Shown: positions 1 through 8,146 of the stretch, piece after piece | How the letters are laid out: every line of letters starts with the position of its first letter | How positions within the stretch are numbered: position 1 is the stretch's first letter | DNA from: JALORV01 sp963769745 | Lineage (GTDB): Bacteria; Pseudomonadota; Gammaproteobacteria; Burkholderiales; Burkholderiaceae_F | Direction: 5' to 3' | Length of the DNA stretch: 64,000 nucleotides | Assembly: GCA_963769745.1 (NCBI GenBank) | Contig: CAVYNB010000036.1 | Coordinates: 62,001-126,000, forward strand | Translations under genes and position numbers: made by a program | The notes under the pieces: generated by a model | What the model was told of the DNA's origin: nothing | Database searches by the model: none | What the model saw: only the letters and a program-made list of their open reading frames with translations

Positions 1-2
1 TG

Positions 3-98
3 GCGGCACTCATCGCACTGATGCGTTTCAAGCTCGGTGTCATCCCGGTCATCGCCGCCTGCGGGCTGGCCGGCCTGGCGCTGCGTGTCCTGATCTAG
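3..98 (+). CDS. 3' end of a probable chromate transporter (ChrA-like), partial
   Basis: Only the last 31 codons lie in the window, in frame 3, ending in a TAG at 96-98. The visible part is a hydrophobic helix preceded by a short basic stretch (LMRFKLGV, then IPVIAACGLAGLALRVLI), which fits the final membrane helix of a CHR-family chromate efflux protein. The identification rests mainly on the two genes that follow in the same direction, a rhodanese and a ChrB-type protein, which commonly accompany chrA. From the fragment alone another membrane transporter is possible. Confidence 0.45.
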   Translation, partial: AALIALMRFKLGVIPVIAACGLAGLALRVLI

Positions 99-107
99 GA
101 GATCTGC

Positions 108-446
108 ATGGAAAAAATCACTTACACCGAACTGGAGGAATGGCAGCGCGCGCAGCGCAGCTTCACGCTGCTCGACGTGCGCCGTGCGAAGGTGCGCGCG
201 GCCGACGCCGCCGACATCGCCGACGCGGAGTGGCGCTCGCCCGACGGGCTATTCACCTGGAAGGACGAGATCCGGCGCGACCGCCCGGTCGTGGTCGTCT
301 GCGCGCACGGCCATGAACTGTCGCAGGGCACCGCCGCGACGCTGCGCGCGATGGGCCTCGACGCCCGTTACCTGGTGGACGGCTTCGCCGGCTGGCGCGA
401 CAGCGGCCGGCCGACCGTCCCGCTGACGAAGGAGGTGCAACCATGA
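108..446 (+). CDS. Rhodanese-like sulfurtransferase of a chromate-resistance operon
   Basis: This is a 112-residue single-domain rhodanese. The fold begins with a LLDVRR segment near residue 21. The active-site loop VVVCAHGHELS near residues 62-72 carries the expected cysteine, and DGFAGWRDSGRP closes the domain. The ATG at 108 follows a good AGGAG site at 97-101 and starts 9 bases after the upstream stop. The stop overlaps the next gene's ATG (443), so translation is probably coupled. Rhodaneses in this setting are thought to act in sulfur or redox handling during chromate stress; the substrate cannot be read from the sequence. Confidence 0.85.
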   Translation: MEKITYTELEEWQRAQRSFTLLDVRRAKVRAADAADIADAEWRSPDGLFTWKDEIRRDRPVVVVCAHGHELSQGTAATLRAMGLDARYLVDGFAGWRDSGRPTVPLTKEVQP

Positions 447-898
447 AGTGGATCACCCGCGAACGACCGAAGATCGACCGCATCGCCTGCCCGTGGCTGA
501 TCGCGCGTTTCATCGATGAGAAGCCGGAGTTCCTGTTCGTGCCGGCGCAGGACGTGATGCCGGAGGCCAAGCGCACCGGAGCGATCCCGTACGACGTGCC
601 AGGCGTCGAGCTCACGCATGTCGGCGAGCAGTGCAGCTTCGATGCTTTCCTCGCCCGCTACGGTTTCGACGCGCCGGCTCTCCGGCAGCTTGCTCTCATC
701 GTGCGCGGCGCCGACACATCGCGGCTCGAACTGACGCCGCAGTCAGCGGGGCTCTATGCGATGTCGCTCGGGCTGTCGATCAACTACCACGACGATCACG
801 AGATGCTGAAGCACGGCATGGTGATGTACGACGCGCTGTACGCGTGGTGCCGCGAAGGCCAGGGCGAGACGCACAACTGGCCGCCGAAGATGAACTGA
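443..898 (+). CDS. chrB: Chromate resistance protein, ChrB C-terminal domain type
   Basis: A 151-residue protein matching the stand-alone C-terminal domain of ChrB. The domain's characteristic opening RPKIDRIACPWLIARFID lies at residues 8-25, and a conserved YHDDHEMLKHGM segment lies near residues 114-125. Full-length ChrB is about twice as long and regulates or assists chromate efflux; this short form is common downstream of a rhodanese. The ATG overlaps the rhodanese stop codon. The order chrA-like, rhodanese, ChrB domain supports a three-gene chromate operon. Whether it binds DNA is uncertain, because the N-terminal part of classical ChrB is missing. Confidence 0.8.
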   Translation: MKWITRERPKIDRIACPWLIARFIDEKPEFLFVPAQDVMPEAKRTGAIPYDVPGVELTHVGEQCSFDAFLARYGFDAPALRQLALIVRGADTSRLELTPQSAGLYAMSLGLSINYHDDHEMLKHGMVMYDALYAWCREGQGETHNWPPKMN

Positions 899-934
899 AC
901 GGCACCTCGGTGGGTGCCGTGAAGGAGAGCCGAC

Positions 935-1213
935 ATGAACTTTGAACCTGGAATCGTGAAGACCGTCAATCTCGACAACGAGCAGTTGCTGATGATCGAA
1001 TCTCGGCGCGGCGATTTCGTCTGCGTCGTCCACCGCGGTGTCTGTTTGATCGGGTGCAGTCCGGCGCAAGACCACGACCGCTCCGGCGGCTCGAGCTTGC
1101 GGACGTGGCGGCCGTGGCTCGCGTGGATCCGCGGCCTGCTCATACGGCACCGGACGCCGGCTGCGACAGCGCACCGGAAGGGGCTCCGGCCGGAGCAATG
1201 GGTCCCGGCCTGA
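935..1213 (+). CDS. Small hypothetical protein following chrB
   Basis: A 92-residue reading frame whose ATG is preceded by a strong AAGGAG site at 921-926, so a gene start here is likely. The first 40 residues (MNFEPGIVKTVNLDNEQLLM and onward) look like ordinary protein. The second half is Arg/Trp-rich and less convincing, so a frameshift near 1050-1080 is possible, as seen elsewhere in this window. It converges on the minus-strand exporter ending at 1229. I recognise no family. Confidence 0.35.
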   Translation: MNFEPGIVKTVNLDNEQLLMIESRRGDFVCVVHRGVCLIGCSPAQDHDRSGGSSLRTWRPWLAWIRGLLIRHRTPAATAHRKGLRPEQWVPA

Positions 1214-1228
1214 CGCCGCGCGTAGGCG

Positions 1229-2284
1229 TCAGTGCTCGTGCGAGTGGTGCACGTCCGGCACGTGCGCATGGCTGTGCCGCAGCGGCTCGTGCCGATGCCG
1301 GTGGCTGTGCGGGCCGACGGGCATCGGGTCGTGCGTGTGGGTGTGGTGCCCGTCGTCATGCCGGTGCGCGTGTTCGTGTTCGAACGAGTCGTGCTCGTGC
1401 TCGTGTGCGTGCGATTCCGCGAGGTGCAGCACGACGCCGGCCAGCATCAGCAGGCTGCCGAGCAGCATCATTGCGCTGAACGCGCGGTCACCGAGAGCAA
1501 CCGCCAGCGCGGCGCCGATGAACGGCGCAAAGGCGAACACCGAGCCGGTGCGCGCGGCCCCGAAGGCGCGCTGCGCCAGCAGATAGAAGCGCAGGCTCAG
1601 TCCGTAGCCCGCGGCGCCCACCGCAACGAGCACGAGCGCCGCGGCGAGCGATGGCAGGGGCTCGCGCCACACAAGGGCCAGGATCGCGGTCGCACTGGAG
1701 CCGAGCAGCGCCTTGACCAGCACGACCTGGCCCGGATCGCGCTCGGCGAGCGAACGCGAGAGTGTGTTGTCGACGCCCCAGGCCGCGGTGGCGAGCATTA
1801 CTGCGAGCAGCCCCAGCAATTGCGCCTGGCCGCCGCGACCCTGGTCGACGATCAGCACCACGCCGCCGGCGACTAGCAGCAGCAAGGCCGTCCACACGCG
1901 GCTCCCCATCGACTCGCGGTACAGCCGCCAGGCGAGAATTGATGTGAACACGGCTTCGAGCGTCAGCATCAGCGAGGCGCTCGTCCCGCTGGTCCGCTGC
2001 AGTCCCCATGCGAGCGCCACCGGTCCGATCACGGCCCCGAAGGCGGCGATTGCCAGCAGGCGCGGCAGGTCCGTTCGCGCCAGGCGCGCTTCGCGCTCGA
2101 CACCGTGGCGCGACAGTGCGCCGACCAGCGCAGCGCCGAAGTACAGCAGGGCCGCCGTCGTGAACGCGCCAACACCTGCGCCGAAGCGTTGCACCAGCGG
2201 CGTGCTGATGCCGAAGAAGACGGCGGCCAGCAGCGCCAGCAGCCCGCCGCGCAGCGCGGGCCAGGGATTCAAGTGCGAGGTCAT
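1229..2284 (-). CDS. EamA/DMT-family exporter with a His-rich metal-binding tail
   Basis: About 351 residues with ten predicted membrane helices arranged as two EamA repeats, typical of the drug/metabolite transporter superfamily. After the last helix the C-terminal ~65 residues carry more than 20 histidines in HEHEH, HTHTH and HSHRHRH runs, mixed with Asp and Glu. Such tails bind Ni, Co or Zn. The gene is the last one in the urease cluster, 98 bp after ureG, and no UreJ/HupE nickel permease is visible, so a role in nickel handling is plausible but inferred. I chose the ATG at 2284 (MTSHLNPW); an in-frame ATG at 2347 would add 21 residues of poor quality. Confidence 0.75.
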   Translation of the reverse strand: MTSHLNPWPALRGGLLALLAAVFFGISTPLVQRFGAGVGAFTTAALLYFGAALVGALSRHGVEREARLARTDLPRLLAIAAFGAVIGPVALAWGLQRTSGTSASLMLTLEAVFTSILAWRLYRESMGSRVWTALLLLVAGGVVLIVDQGRGGQAQLLGLLAVMLATAAWGVDNTLSRSLAERDPGQVVLVKALLGSSATAILALVWREPLPSLAAALVLVAVGAAGYGLSLRFYLLAQRAFGAARTGSVFAFAPFIGAALAVALGDRAFSAMMLLGSLLMLAGVVLHLAESHAHEHEHDSFEHEHAHRHDDGHHTHTHDPMPVGPHSHRHRHEPLRHSHAHVPDVHHSHEH

Positions 2285-2382
2285 CGGCGGGGTGGCAGTT
2301 CGTCCGGCTTGAAAGCGGTGAAATGGAGCCCGCCCCAATGCTGCCACGCGCCTTCCGGTCCAGGCGAACCGGTCGACGCGCT

Positions 2383-3042
2383 TCAGACGGCGATCAACAG
2401 TCCTTGCCGCTCGATGAAGTCAATCACTGCGTCGAGGCCGGTTCCGGTCTTCAGGTTGGTCATTACGTACGGCCGCGCGCCGCGCATGCGCTCGGTGTCG
2501 TGGCGCATCACGTCGAGGTTCGCGCCGACATGCGGCGCGAGATCGATCTTGTTGATGACCAGCAGGTCGCTCTTGGTGATGCCAGGCCCGCCCTTGCGCG
2601 GGATCTTCTCGCCGCCGGCGACGTCGATCACGTAGATCGTCAGGTCCGACAGCTCCGGACTGAAGGTCGCCGCGAGGTTGTCGCCGCCGGATTCGATGAA
2701 GATCAGTTCGAGGTCGGGAAAGCGCCGGCACATGCGATCGACCGCTTCGAGATTGATCGACGCGTCTTCGCGGATGGCGGTGTGCGGACAGCCGCCGGTT
2801 TCCACCCCCATGATGCGATCCGGCGTCAGCGCTTCGGCGGTCACCAGCAGGCGCTCGTCTTCCTTCGTGTAGATGTCGTTCGTGATGACGGCGAGGCGAT
2901 AGCGGTCGCGCAGGCGCTTGCACAGCACTTCGACCAGCGTCGTCTTGCCCGAGCCGACCGGCCCACCGACGCCGATCCGCAGCGGTCCGGCGGCGCGTCC
3001 GGGCGATGGCGTGGAGAGCATGGCGGTGGAATGTGTCGTCAT
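2383..3042 (-). CDS. ureG: Urease accessory GTPase UreG
   Basis: A 219-residue SIMIBI-class GTPase that delivers nickel to urease in complex with UreD and UreF. The P-loop GGPVGSGKTTL is near residue 26. The invariant metal-binding motif TGGCPHTAIRED lies near residues 82-93, and the guanine-specificity motif NKID follows near 160. The N-terminus lacks the long His-rich extension of some UreG proteins; metal storage may instead sit on UreE and on the His-rich exporter next door. It is the last of the ureDABCEFG set, 8 bases after the ureF stop. Confidence 0.97.
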   Translation of the reverse strand: MTTHSTAMLSTPSPGRAAGPLRIGVGGPVGSGKTTLVEVLCKRLRDRYRLAVITNDIYTKEDERLLVTAEALTPDRIMGVETGGCPHTAIREDASINLEAVDRMCRRFPDLELIFIESGGDNLAATFSPELSDLTIYVIDVAGGEKIPRKGGPGITKSDLLVINKIDLAPHVGANLDVMRHDTERMRGARPYVMTNLKTGTGLDAVIDFIERQGLLIAV

Positions 3043-3050
3043 CGGCGGTC

Positions 3051-3734
3051 TCAGGATCGGAACAGTCGGGAATACTGGGTTTCGTGGCGAGCCGATTGCA
3101 GGGCGAAGCCGACGGCTGCAGTGCCGAGCGCATCATCGGCGAGCCCGTCCGCAATCTCCACCGCGCGCTGCACAGTGACATGCAGTTGAAACAGCATGGA
3201 CTGTCCGGCCTGCTGTCCGAGCGGCAAGGTCTTGACGGCGACCAGCACCTGGTTCTCGGTCCACGCCCACAGGTAAGCCGTGAGACCCTCGTCGCGTGCG
3301 ATGCCGAGTCGTGCACAGGCGATGGCAAATGCCGCCGTGTAGGTCGGTGCAGTCAGTGGCGGCACGCCAAGTTGCAATGCCGGGAAGACGCGCAGCAACG
3401 AGAGTCCCATTTGAAGTGACTCGGCACGCAGTTCCGCGGTCTCGCGCGTGGCGAGCAGTTCACGGTTCCAGCGATTGACCGCTGCCTCGTCGCCGGCGAG
3501 TGCTGCGGCATGGACCCGGAGCCACACGGGCGCCTCGAAGCGGGCGATCACGAGGGTCAGCAGATCGTCGATCCAGCACTGGGCGCTCGCCGCGTCGTGC
3601 ACCCGCCCTTCGTCGATCGCCGACTCGAGCCCCTGCGAATAGGCGAAGCCGCCGACCGGCAGCGCCGGGCTGGCCAGGTGCAGCAGCGCGAGCATTGTGG
3701 AAGGCGGTATTGCCGAAGTCCTGCTCTGCGTCAT
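3051..3734 (-). CDS. ureF: Urease accessory protein UreF
   Basis: A 227-residue all-helical UreF, the GTPase-regulating partner in the UreDFG nickel-insertion complex. The family hallmark SPALPVGGFAYSQGLE lies near residues 18-33. The C-terminal region contains the usual QSMLFQLHVTVQRAVEIA helix and a FALQSARHETQYSRLF end. The length is normal. Its ATG overlaps the ureE stop (3731-3734, ATGA), so ureE and ureF are probably translationally coupled. Confidence 0.95.
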   Translation of the reverse strand: MTQSRTSAIPPSTMLALLHLASPALPVGGFAYSQGLESAIDEGRVHDAASAQCWIDDLLTLVIARFEAPVWLRVHAAALAGDEAAVNRWNRELLATRETAELRAESLQMGLSLLRVFPALQLGVPPLTAPTYTAAFAIACARLGIARDEGLTAYLWAWTENQVLVAVKTLPLGQQAGQSMLFQLHVTVQRAVEIADGLADDALGTAAVGFALQSARHETQYSRLFRS

Positions 3735-4273
3735 GGCGTTCCGCCGCGCGCGCGATGCGCCGCAATCGACAGTTGCTCGCCGATGGTCGCGGAGACCTCG
3801 TCGACCTCGCCGCCGTGGACATGACCGTGCGCGTGCTGCCCGTCGTAGGCGCCGGCCTCCGGATCGAACGGCGCCTCGATGTGCTGCACCGTGGCGCCCA
3901 ATCCCACGAGCATGTGCTCGAGCACCGGGTCGCGTTCGATCAGCACATGGTCGGTCGCGAGCTGGGCCGGAACATGGCGATTGGCCAGGTGATAGATCGC
4001 GCGCATCAGCGCCAGTGGCGACGGTGCGGTGATCTTCGCCACGGGTTCGGCCAGCGCGTCGACGATGACGCAGGCGCCGTCGTCGCCGGTCAGGACGGTC
4101 CCGCCGCGCATCACGGAGCCGCGCGGCAGCGTGATGGCCACTGCGCGACCGTCCGGCAGCATCGCCGCGAGCCGGCTCTTGACGCGCTCGTGATAGGCGA
4201 GCGGCAGGCGCGGCATGTGCACCGCCTGCTCCGGAGTCAGTGGCGCACTGGCGACGGCGGTGAGCCGGATCAT
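3731..4273 (-). CDS. ureE: Urease accessory nickel metallochaperone UreE
   Basis: About 180 residues. The UreE N-terminal domain starts MIRLTAVASAPLTPEQ. The C-terminal metal-binding half follows, and a short His cluster (GQHAHGHVHGGE) lies near residues 145-156. UreE is a homodimeric Ni carrier that feeds UreG. The reading frame stays open upstream to 4336, but that would overlap ureC, so I use the ATG at 4273, which leaves 13 bases after the ureC stop. The tail after the His cluster is short (about 25 residues). Confidence 0.93.
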   Translation of the reverse strand: MIRLTAVASAPLTPEQAVHMPRLPLAYHERVKSRLAAMLPDGRAVAITLPRGSVMRGGTVLTGDDGACVIVDALAEPVAKITAPSPLALMRAIYHLANRHVPAQLATDHVLIERDPVLEHMLVGLGATVQHIEAPFDPEAGAYDGQHAHGHVHGGEVDEVSATIGEQLSIAAHRARGGTP

Positions 4274-4286
4274 CGGACCGGGCCGT

Positions 4287-5999
4287 TCAGAACAGGAAAT
4301 ACCGCTGTGCCAGCGGCAGTTCGCTGGCCGGCGCACAGTCGAGCAGCACGCCGTCGGCGTGGACCTGGTAGGTCTCCGGGTCGACGGTCACCTTCGGCGT
4401 CAGCGCGTTGTGCACCATGTCGCGCTTCGTGAGCTTGCGGACGTTTTTCACCGCGACCACGGTCTTCTGCAGTCCGTACTTCTCGGGAATGCGCTTCCTG
4501 AGCGCGGCCTGCGAGACAAACGTCAGCGAACTTTTCGTCAGCGATCCGCCGAAGGCACCGAACTGCGGCCGGTAGTGCACCGGTTGCGGCGTCGGGATCG
4601 ACGCGTTCGGGTCGCCCATCGCGGCGGCTGCGATGGTGCCGCCCTTCAGAATCAGAAACGGCTTCACGCCGAAGAACGCCGGTTTCCACAGCACGAGGTC
4701 GGCCCACTTGCCGACTTCGACCGAGCCCACCTCGTGCGCAATGCCGTGCGCGATCGCCGGGTTGATCGTGTACTTCGCCACATAGCGCTTGATGCGCGCG
4801 TTGTCGTGTGCCGAGGGGTCCGAAAATCCCTTCTCTGCGAGCGACCCGCGCTGCTGCTTCATCTTGTGCGCCGTCTGCCAGGTGCGCGTGATGACTTCGC
4901 CGACGCGGCCCATCGCCTGCGAGTCCGATGAAATCATCGAGAACGCGCCGATGTCGTGCAGGATGTCCTCGGCAGCGATCGTTTCCTTGCGGATGCGGCT
5001 CTCGGCAAAGGCGATGTCCTCGGCAATGCCGGCATCGAGATGGTGGCAGACCATCAGCATGTCGAGATGCTCGTCGAGCGTGTTGACCGTGTAGGGTCGG
5101 GTCGGATTGGTCGACGACGGCAGCACGTTCAGCTCGCCGCACACCTTGATGATGTCCGGCGCATGGCCGCCGCCCGCCCCCTCGGTGTGATACGTGTGGA
5201 TCACGCGGCCCTTGAAGGCCTTGATGCGAGCCTCGACGAAGCCGGCTTCGTTCAGCGTGTCGGTGTGGATCGCGACCTGCGTGTCGGTCCGGTCGGCCGC
5301 GGTCAGCGCGGCATCGATCGCGGCGGGTGTCGTGCCCCAGTCCTCGTGCAGCTTGAGCCCGATCGCGCCGGCCTCGATCTGCTCCAGCAGCGGCGGCACG
5401 AGCGACGCATTGCCCTTGCCGAGGAAACCGAGGTTCATCGGGAACGCATCGGCCGCCTGCAGCATGCGCTCCATGTGCCATGGGCCTGGCGTGACCGTGG
5501 TCGCGAAGGTGCCGGTCGCGGGACCGGTGCCGCCACCGAGCATCGTCGTGATGCCGCTCATCAGCGCATCGTCGATCTGTTGCGGGCAGATGAAGTGGAT
5601 GTGTGAGTCGATGCCGCCGGCGGTGACGATCATGCCTTCGCCGGCGATGATCTCGGTGCCCGGCCCGATGACGATCGTCACGGCGGGCTGGATGTCCGGG
5701 TTGCCGGCCTTGCCGATGCCGCTGATGCGACCGCCCTTCAGTCCGATATCGGCCTTGACGATGCCCCAGTGGTCGATGATCAGTGCGTTGGTGATCACCG
5801 TGTCGGCGCAGTCCTTGGACATGCGCTGGCTCTGGCCCATGCCATCGCGGATCACCTTGCCGCCGCCGAACTTCACTTCCTCGCCGTAGACGGTGTGGTC
5901 CTTCTCGACCTGCGCGATCAGCGCCGTGTCGGCGAGCCGCACGCGGTCGCCGACGGTGGGGCCGAACATCTCCGCATAAGCCTGGCGTCCGATCTTCAT
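4287..5999 (-). CDS. ureC: Urease alpha (catalytic) subunit UreC
   Basis: A 570-residue, full-length urease alpha subunit that hydrolyses urea to ammonia and carbamate at a di-nickel site. Visible active-site landmarks, in order, are the metal ligands in GGIDSHIHFICPQQ, the carbamylated lysine in GAIGLKLHEDWGTTP, the histidine in HTYHTEGAGGGHAPD, the mobile-flap histidine in MVCHHLD and the metal-ligand aspartate in SSDSQAMGR. No key residue is missing. The ATG overlaps the ureB stop by four bases. Confidence 0.98.
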   Translation of the reverse strand: MKIGRQAYAEMFGPTVGDRVRLADTALIAQVEKDHTVYGEEVKFGGGKVIRDGMGQSQRMSKDCADTVITNALIIDHWGIVKADIGLKGGRISGIGKAGNPDIQPAVTIVIGPGTEIIAGEGMIVTAGGIDSHIHFICPQQIDDALMSGITTMLGGGTGPATGTFATTVTPGPWHMERMLQAADAFPMNLGFLGKGNASLVPPLLEQIEAGAIGLKLHEDWGTTPAAIDAALTAADRTDTQVAIHTDTLNEAGFVEARIKAFKGRVIHTYHTEGAGGGHAPDIIKVCGELNVLPSSTNPTRPYTVNTLDEHLDMLMVCHHLDAGIAEDIAFAESRIRKETIAAEDILHDIGAFSMISSDSQAMGRVGEVITRTWQTAHKMKQQRGSLAEKGFSDPSAHDNARIKRYVAKYTINPAIAHGIAHEVGSVEVGKWADLVLWKPAFFGVKPFLILKGGTIAAAAMGDPNASIPTPQPVHYRPQFGAFGGSLTKSSLTFVSQAALRKRIPEKYGLQKTVVAVKNVRKLTKRDMVHNALTPKVTVDPETYQVHADGVLLDCAPASELPLAQRYFLF

Positions 6000-6433
6000 T
6001 TGCGCCCCGCTTTCTTCGCTGGAGCTTTGGATCTGGCCCTCCCTCTCGGAGGGAGGGTTGGGAGGGAGCCCCTGACTGTCCCCTTGGGACGGCTGGTTTC
6101 CAGCCTTCCCATGACCAGCCCGTTGAAGCCGAACACGATCCGGTCACCACTCAGCGCCACCAGTTCGACTTCACGTTCCTGTCCGGGCTCGAAGCGCACT
6201 GCCGTTCCCGCCGCAATGTTCAAACGGAAGCCGCGCGCCCGTGCACGGTCAAAGCGCAGCGCCTCGTTGGTTTCGAAGAAGTGGAAGTGCGATCCCACCT
6301 GGATCGGCCGATCGCCCGTATTGGCAACCCTGATGCGCACCGTTGCGCGGCCCGCATTCAGTTCGATCTCGCCCGCAGCCGGCAGGAGTTCACCCGGCAC
6401 CAGCGCAGCCGGTACAGCAGTGGACGTCGTCAT
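5996..6433 (-). CDS. ureB: Urease beta subunit UreB with repeat-derived C-terminal extension
   Basis: A 145-residue UreB. The canonical domain runs from the N-terminal PGELLPAAGEIELNAGR to VFGFNGLVMGRL near residue 112, where most UreB proteins end or nearly end. The last ~33 residues (LPTLPPRGRARSKAPAKKAG) are encoded by a G/C palindrome of the kind repeated elsewhere in this window, so the extension seems to come from insertion of that repeat just before the stop. The ATG at 6433 overlaps the stop of the GNAT gene; upstream in-frame ATGs would lie inside that gene. The tail is basic and probably disordered. Confidence 0.93.
   Translation of the reverse strand: MTTSTAVPAALVPGELLPAAGEIELNAGRATVRIRVANTGDRPIQVGSHFHFFETNEALRFDRARARGFRLNIAAGTAVRFEPGQEREVELVALSGDRIVFGFNGLVMGRLETSRPKGTVRGSLPTLPPRGRARSKAPAKKAGRK
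6037..6057. repeat. CCCTCCCTC palindrome inside the ureB 3' end
   Basis: A 9-bp perfect stem (ccctccctc / gagggaggg) with loop tcg, followed by gttgggagggagcc. It resembles the cores of the larger repeats at about 54.43 kb and 59.25 kb. It lies within the reading frame of ureB and codes for most of that protein's unusual tail. Confidence 0.6.
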
Positions 6434-6963
6434 GCGGTACTCCGAAGGAAGAGTGTCTTGTAGTAGATCGCATTGGCGCGCCACTCGCCTTGGGGGCTGC
6501 ACGCGTACTCCGGCAGTCCACCGATGCCGGTGTATCCGAGCGCACGATAGAACGCTTCGGCGCCCGAGCCCGCCTCGGTGTCCAGATAAAGCAGTCCGCG
6601 GCCCAGTGCGCGGGCGCGCACTTCCAGGGTCCGCATCAGCTCGCGGCCCACACCACTCCGACGTGCGCGCGAATGCACCAGCAGCTTCTGCACTTCGGCG
6701 CGATTGATCCCGTTTCTCTTCTGGACCAGTTCGAGCTGGACCGTGCCGACGACGCCCGCGGCATCGACGGCCGTCCAGAGGAGACGGCCGTCGGCAGCGA
6801 GCGACGGCGCGAGTCCGTCCCAGTAGTGGCCGGCCTCGTCGCGCGACAGCGGCGCCAGGAATCCGACCGATGAGCCGTGCTCGACGGTATCGATCAGCAG
6901 ATCGATCAGTGCCTCGCGCTGTGCCGGCAGCGCGTTCGCTTCAACCTGTCGGATGCTCACCAT
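6430..6963 (-). CDS. GNAT-family N-acetyltransferase embedded in the urease operon
   Basis: About 177 residues with a GNAT fold. The acetyl-CoA binding motif RARRSGVGRELM lies near residues 106-117, and the C-terminal AEAFYRALGYTGIGGLPEYA signature follows. It sits between ureA and ureB. Its start lies 13 bases after the ureA stop (ATG at 6963; an ATG at 6984 is an alternative), and its TGA overlaps the ureB ATG, so it is cotranscribed and coupled with the structural subunits. The substrate is unknown. Acetyltransferases in ure operons are uncommon but not unheard of; detoxification of an amine or modification of an operon product are both speculative. Confidence 0.88.
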   Translation of the reverse strand: MVSIRQVEANALPAQREALIDLLIDTVEHGSSVGFLAPLSRDEAGHYWDGLAPSLAADGRLLWTAVDAAGVVGTVQLELVQKRNGINRAEVQKLLVHSRARRSGVGRELMRTLEVRARALGRGLLYLDTEAGSGAEAFYRALGYTGIGGLPEYACSPQGEWRANAIYYKTLFLRSTA

Positions 6964-6976
6964 GGCCGATTCATAC

Positions 6977-7279
6977 TCACGCAATGGGCTGGTGCACCGT
7001 CACGAGCTTGGTGCCGTCCGGGAAGGTTGCCTCGACCTGGATGTCGGGAATCATTTCCGGGACGCCGGTCATCACGTCCGCTCGACCCAGCAGCGTGGTG
7101 CCGTAATGCATCAGGTCGGCCACGCTTCGGCCGTCGCGCGCGCCCTCGAGGATGGCAGCGCTGATGTAGGCCACCGCCTCCGGATAGTTGAGCTTCAGCC
7201 CGCGGGCCTTGCGGCGCTCGGCTACCAGGCCGGCAGTGAAGATCAGCAGCTTGTCTTTCTCACGCGGGGAAAGTTCCAT
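6977..7279 (-). CDS. ureA: Urease gamma subunit UreA
   Basis: A 100-residue urease gamma subunit of standard length. Recognisable segments are the start MELSPREKDKLLIFTAGLVA, then GLKLNYPEAVAYIS, the central LMHYGTTLLGRADVM and the C-terminal IPDIQVEATFPDGTKLVTVH. It is separate from ureB, as in other proteobacteria, but here a GNAT gene is interposed. It begins 15 bases after the ureD stop. Confidence 0.97.
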   Translation of the reverse strand: MELSPREKDKLLIFTAGLVAERRKARGLKLNYPEAVAYISAAILEGARDGRSVADLMHYGTTLLGRADVMTGVPEMIPDIQVEATFPDGTKLVTVHQPIA

Positions 7280-7294
7280 CGTCGGTCCTTGCGC

Positions 7295-8122
7295 TCAGGT
7301 GGCCCACAGGCGCGGTGGTTGCGCGGCGCGGCCGCAGACACGCGGTCGCAATGCGGTCCACACCGCACCGAGTGCGGCGCGGACGGCCTCAGTGCCTGCG
7401 CCGAGGCTGCGTGCCACGAGGAGTCCGGGCGCCAGCCGAGTGATCGGCGCGACGGCTGCGGACGCGCCGAGTTCGGTGCGCACTTCGTCGATGTCGATGG
7501 CGTCCATTGCTCCCGCCGCCCACAGGCAGCCGAACACATGGTGTCCGGCCAGCCCGACGGGAGCATCAAGGAGCGCGTCGCCGCCGGCGATGCGCGTCCG
7601 CTCGATCCACGTCAGTTCACCGCCGATGCTCAGCCGGATTGTCTGCGCGAAGCAACCGCGGGTGTAGCGTTCACCGGCAGCGCGCCGTCCGAGCACGACG
7701 ATGTCCCAGCCGATCATCGTGGCGTCGGCGGCGAGATCGATGTCGATCGACGAGCGGACTTCTGCGGCGTCGAAGACGATCGCTTCCTGCGGCAGCCACT
7801 CGAGCACGCCGTCGACGGCCAGGCGCACGTGTTGTGATGCGACCCGGCCGTTGGCCTTGTACCACTTGGCCGCACCCGGAGTCGTGATCAGCGCGTGTGC
7901 GCCGGGCTCGACCGTGACGTTGAGTTCGAGCGCATCGCCGCCGGCGATGCCGCCCGGGGGATGGATGACGACCGCGTGGCAGACCGCGTCGCCTTCCGGG
8001 TACAGCGCCTTCTGCATCCGCAGCGGGCCTCGATGGCGATTCGAGCACAGGGTTCGTCCGCCGCTGCGATGGAATCGCGCGGCGAGCGAGGCCTGCCAGG
8101 TGGAACCTTGACCGTCGAACAT
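7295..8122 (-). CDS. ureD: Urease accessory protein UreD
   Basis: A 275-residue UreD (UreH), the scaffold that binds apo-urease and recruits UreF and UreG for nickel insertion. The conserved HPPGGIAGGDALELNV segment is near residues 52-67, and LITTPGAAKWYKANG follows near 78-92. The length is normal. It is the first gene of the urease block and starts 24 bases after the urtE stop, so the urea transporter and urease probably share transcription. Confidence 0.95.
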   Translation of the reverse strand: MFDGQGSTWQASLAARFHRSGGRTLCSNRHRGPLRMQKALYPEGDAVCHAVVIHPPGGIAGGDALELNVTVEPGAHALITTPGAAKWYKANGRVASQHVRLAVDGVLEWLPQEAIVFDAAEVRSSIDIDLAADATMIGWDIVVLGRRAAGERYTRGCFAQTIRLSIGGELTWIERTRIAGGDALLDAPVGLAGHHVFGCLWAAGAMDAIDIDEVRTELGASAAVAPITRLAPGLLVARSLGAGTEAVRAALGAVWTALRPRVCGRAAQPPRLWAT

Positions 8123-8146
8123 GGTGACCGTGGGCGCCCGCGGCGT

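Noticed and set aside
900..919. Hairpin ggcacc...ggtgcc after chrB as a terminator
   Set aside because: The stem is only six bases, no T run follows, and the next ribosome site begins at once.
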